Origin: JAEUSG01 sp964590225
Lineage (GTDB): Bacteria > Fibrobacterota > OXYB2-FULL-49-7 > JAEUSG01
NCBI GenBank assembly: GCA_964590225.1
Contig: CAZPWS010000080.1
Span: 1-8,878, forward strand
Length of the DNA stretch: 8,878 bases
Reading direction: 5' to 3'
Position numbers and translations under genes: made by a program. Shown piece after piece: positions 6,432-8,878 of the stretch. Numbering within the stretch: position 1 is the stretch's first letter; every line of letters begins with the position of its first letter. Under the pieces are notes generated by a model. That model had not been told where the DNA came from, ran no database searches, and saw only the letters and a program-made list of their open reading frames with translations.

Positions 6432-6460
6432 TTGTGCTTTTTACCTGATAATTCTATATG
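6432..6460 (+). promoter_or_regulatory. Candidate promoter of the propeller/LamG gene
   Basis: TTGTGC (6432-6437) and TATATG (6455-6460) are 17 bases apart within the 174-bp gap. Transcription would start near 6467, with a leader of about 60 bases. An overlapping GATAAT (6447-6452) is an alternative -10 but lacks a good -35. Read-through from the C25 gene is also possible because no terminator is visible between them. Confidence 0.4.
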
Positions 6461-6510
6461 ATTACTGTACGGAAAGCTTATCACGAATTTACAATAACTT
6501 TGCCCAGTCA

Positions 6511-6521
6511 AAAGGAGGAGG
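6511..6521 (+). promoter_or_regulatory. Strong ribosome binding site of the propeller/LamG gene
   Basis: AAAGGAGGAGG contains the full anti-Shine-Dalgarno complement AAGGAGG (6512-6518), nine bases before the ATG at 6528. This fixes the start of a gene whose stop codon lies outside the window. Confidence 0.85.
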
Positions 6522-6527
6522 GTCTTT

Positions 6528-8878
6528 ATGAAGAGAATAGCATTTTTTTTAGTAATCGCTGCATTTTTTTATGGTACATTTTCTGAGGTCATATCTCGCG
6601 AGGAGAATTTTGAGTTTGCTGTACTTCCGGCTCTCACGGATGAGGGCGATCGAGTAGCCATCACATTCACGACACAAGGAAGATGCGATGTTACAATAAC
6701 CGTTAAGGACAGGGATGGTGGTGTTATTCGTCATCTCGCGAGTGGGGTATTGGGTTCAAATGCTCCTGCACCCTTCATGAAGGATACTCTTTTCCAGCGG
6801 GTGTATTGGGACAAAAAAGACAACAGAGGTAACACCGTAACGACAGATTGCAAGATATTCGTATCGCTTGGGCTAGGTGCGGAGCATGAGATGGATATTG
6901 GTTGGAAGCCAGTGGAGGGGGCTTATATAACGAAGGATGGAAAATATTTTAGGACACTTTTCCCCCCACCTGCGGATGCTCCAGAAAGTGTTATGGGGCA
7001 ACTTGGTTGTTCATTCGCCACCACTATTTGGGGAGACAGGGTACCATACGGTGGATGGTTCAGTGTTTTGGCTTCGTACAGTAATGCTGCGAACGCAGTA
7101 CGACTTTTAACACCAGCTTATTCTTCAGTAGAACCCCCCCGAAGAGCAGTACCGTATACCGACTACACCGATACCATGATTGATTTTAAAAGTTATCGTA
7201 TGGCTGTAGATCCGTTTACGGAGGATTTGTATGTAGGTATTGGAAGTCCCAATGTAACACTTTACAGAATAAGCGGTTCAACGGGTGTGTATGACAAGGT
7301 TTTTCGTATCAGTGCCTTTAGTGAACTTGCGTTTGGGCCAGATAGTCTGCTTTACATAGCTTGTGGGCCTATGGGTTATGGTCGTTATATTTTTAGAATG
7401 ACGAGGGATCGTCAAGTGGTTCCATTTACAGAAGGCTCACGAGTTGCTACGCTGTCAATATGCCCGGATCCTAATGCTGGCTGGTGGAACCATTTTCCAT
7501 CTCAATTTAACGCTACGCAACTGGCTGAAGTTTTAGTTACGGGGGTAACCAGTCATTCCAATATACACGAGAAGGGATTTGATGTTTCGCCGTCAGGTAG
7601 AATGGTTGGGGTGTTCGATAGACCCGATCAGGTTCGCGATGTAAAAATGTGGACAACCAGTGGTCAGCTTCTCTCTTCATCGGTAGTTAATGCTAATTTG
7701 GAAATAGGACATGGCGTGAGAATGGATCGCGATAACAGCCTTTACCTTGTTTATCCCAATGTTTTGCCGAGTGATCAGACAAGACTTGACGGAATTACCG
7801 ATGTTATACCTTCCTATAGGGTCTTTGGTGGGCACGGATCGCTTGTTAAATTTGCAGATCGTCTGGGTTTATATCCGCTTGATTTTGGAGATCCTTTAAC
7901 TGTAAAAAGCGGCTGGATAGCGAGCGGTACAAGAATAATAAACGGCCCACTTTGGGTGTATGGGGGAATGACAGATGCCATTGGTTCAGATTGTACCTGT
8001 CATAATTCCAGATTTGACCAGGATGGATGGGCCCGCTCGTGGATACCTGCGCGCCAGCTGAACTCCCTTGTGGTCATTGATGCCAATGGGAATAGAATTG
8101 CTCGTATAGGTAGGTACGGAAATGTTGACGATGAGGGCATTCGTTTTGCGTGGGTAAGAGCAGTTGCCGTAAGCGACAAATATGTTTATGCCAATGATGT
8201 GGGTAATAACCGTATTCTAAAAGCCAAGATTACCTATGAAAACGAAGTTGTTCTTGGTATGGATGGTTCTGTTTCTCTTTCGCCTGGTACACTCATAGTA
8301 ACCGCGAGAGATGCAGTGACAGGAGCACCAGTTACCACACTATCTAAACTTACGGTATCCCGTTCAGGATCAATAGTTGATACGGTCTCCAGTCGATCCG
8401 GCACTCTTAAATTAGCGCAACTTGATTCTGGGAGTACTTATCAGGTGAGTGTCGCCGCACTTGGCTACCAGACAGCATCAGCAAATAGTGTTATAATAGA
8501 AGGGAGCAAGACAACTCGACTCACTCTTAACTGTGTGAGAAAGCCGCTTGTTGGAATAGATATTCGGCCAGACACAGTGAATATGCTTTGCAATGCTTCT
8601 ATTCAATTGACTCCTTACGGGGTTTATGCAGACGGAGCCGTTATTATACTAGATAGTGCCACAAAACCGGTCTGGCTTTCGCGAGAGCCTTCTGTGGTTA
8701 GTGTTGGTGTAACAGGGCTTGTTTCGAGCTATGGTGCATCGGGTAACTGTTTTGTTGTATCTACGGTAAATGGTGGTAATTTTTCTGATAGTACGCTTGT
8801 AAAGGTCGTTCCTGCCTATAAGCTTCCTAAATATCATTGGAAACTTGATGAAGGAACAGGTGTTTCTGCTGCAGATGC
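6528..8878 (+). CDS. Large secreted multidomain beta-propeller/LamG protein (runs off right edge)
   Basis: An uninterrupted frame of 783 codons reaches the window end with no stop. Residues 1-19 (MKRIAFFLVIAAFFYGTFS) are a classical signal peptide. Residues about 52-117 resemble a FlgD-type Ig-like domain (VTITVKDRDG, YWDKKDNRGN, VSLGLG). Residues about 215-565 look like a beta-propeller with NHL/SMP-30-like blades (MAVDPFTEDLYVG, LAFGPDSLLYIACG, VAVSDKYVYANDVGNNRIL). Inside it is Cys489-x-Cys491-His492 followed by a WARSW stretch and GRYGNVDD (528-535), a combination I recall from large secreted planctomycete/Lentisphaerae-type propeller proteins. Then come a carboxypeptidase-regulatory-like fold (about 581-669), a BIG2-like Ig domain (about 670-765, PSVVSVGVTGLV) and the opening of a LamG/concanavalin-like domain (YHWKLDEGTGVSAAD). 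It likely works at the surface or outside the cell, perhaps binding glycans. Ligand and any enzymatic role are unknown. No catalytic motif is recognised. Confidence 0.8.
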   Translation, partial: MKRIAFFLVIAAFFYGTFSEVISREENFEFAVLPALTDEGDRVAITFTTQGRCDVTITVKDRDGGVIRHLASGVLGSNAPAPFMKDTLFQRVYWDKKDNRGNTVTTDCKIFVSLGLGAEHEMDIGWKPVEGAYITKDGKYFRTLFPPPADAPESVMGQLGCSFATTIWGDRVPYGGWFSVLASYSNAANAVRLLTPAYSSVEPPRRAVPYTDYTDTMIDFKSYRMAVDPFTEDLYVGIGSPNVTLYRISGSTGVYDKVFRISAFSELAFGPDSLLYIACGPMGYGRYIFRMTRDRQVVPFTEGSRVATLSICPDPNAGWWNHFPSQFNATQLAEVLVTGVTSHSNIHEKGFDVSPSGRMVGVFDRPDQVRDVKMWTTSGQLLSSSVVNANLEIGHGVRMDRDNSLYLVYPNVLPSDQTRLDGITDVIPSYRVFGGHGSLVKFADRLGLYPLDFGDPLTVKSGWIASGTRIINGPLWVYGGMTDAIGSDCTCHNSRFDQDGWARSWIPARQLNSLVVIDANGNRIARIGRYGNVDDEGIRFAWVRAVAVSDKYVYANDVGNNRILKAKITYENEVVLGMDGSVSLSPGTLIVTARDAVTGAPVTTLSKLTVSRSGSIVDTVSSRSGTLKLAQLDSGSTYQVSVAALGYQTASANSVIIEGSKTTRLTLNCVRKPLVGIDIRPDTVNMLCNASIQLTPYGVYADGAVIILDSATKPVWLSREPSVVSVGVTGLVSSYGASGNCFVVSTVNGGNFSDSTLVKVVPAYKLPKYHWKLDEGTGVSAAD

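Noticed and set aside
6354..6527. Small gene in the gap between the two secreted-protein genes
   Set aside because: There is no start with an RBS and credible frame. The gap is AT-rich with a repeat and promoter-like elements only.

Overview
The window looks like the chromosome of an anaerobic, Gram-negative-type bacterium, most likely from the FCB superphylum. Fibrobacterota (Chitinispirillia-like) is my best guess, but it is an inference from protein style and not a taxonomic assignment. The evidence is a rubrerythrin/ferritin-like/thioredoxin gene set typical of anaerobes, plus two large secreted modular proteins. One of these ends in a FlgD-like/type IX-secretion-like C-terminal tail (PNPF, VYDISGR, AGxHxVxW and GIY motifs).

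Left part (1-1208, minus strand): a compact redox-defence cluster read right to left. It runs trxA (108 aa, WCGPC), then a 162-aa di-iron ferritin-like protein, then the N-terminal half of a classical rubrerythrin that runs off the left edge. Gaps are 74 and 31 bp. Together they fit peroxide/oxygen detoxification with thiol reduction. A 250-bp divergent control region (1209-1458) separates this cluster from gdhA, a 419-aa Glu/Leu/Phe/Val dehydrogenase-family enzyme on the plus strand (probably NAD-type glutamate dehydrogenase). The gdhA side carries a perfect 12-bp palindrome in the spacer of a candidate promoter, so a repressor operator is plausible.

Middle (2724-3659, minus strand): a stand-alone PD-(D/E)XK nuclease of the RecB/Cas4 type with a four-cysteine Fe-S pattern. 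It converges on gdhA with only 5 bp between the stop codons. No CRISPR array, other cas gene or helicase is present here.

Right part (3795-8878, plus strand): two consecutive genes for secreted modular proteins. The first (852 aa) has three tandem Ig/cadherin-like repeats, a gingipain-like C25 cysteine peptidase domain with a His533/Cys567 dyad, another Ig-like domain and a C-terminal sorting-like tail. The second starts at 6528 and is still open at the window end (783 codons seen). It has a signal peptide, a FlgD-Ig-like domain, a beta-propeller-like region with a CxCH...GRYGNVDD signature, a carboxypeptidase-regulatory-like fold, a BIG2-like domain and the beginning of a LamG/concanavalin-like domain. 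Each has its own candidate promoter and RBS, and the 174-bp gap between them holds a 16-bp direct repeat.

No tRNA, rRNA, mobile element, CRISPR array or convincing intrinsic terminator is visible. The longest non-coding stretch is 250 bp. The most distinctive content is the secreted protein pair, not a clear-cut new defence or regulatory system.
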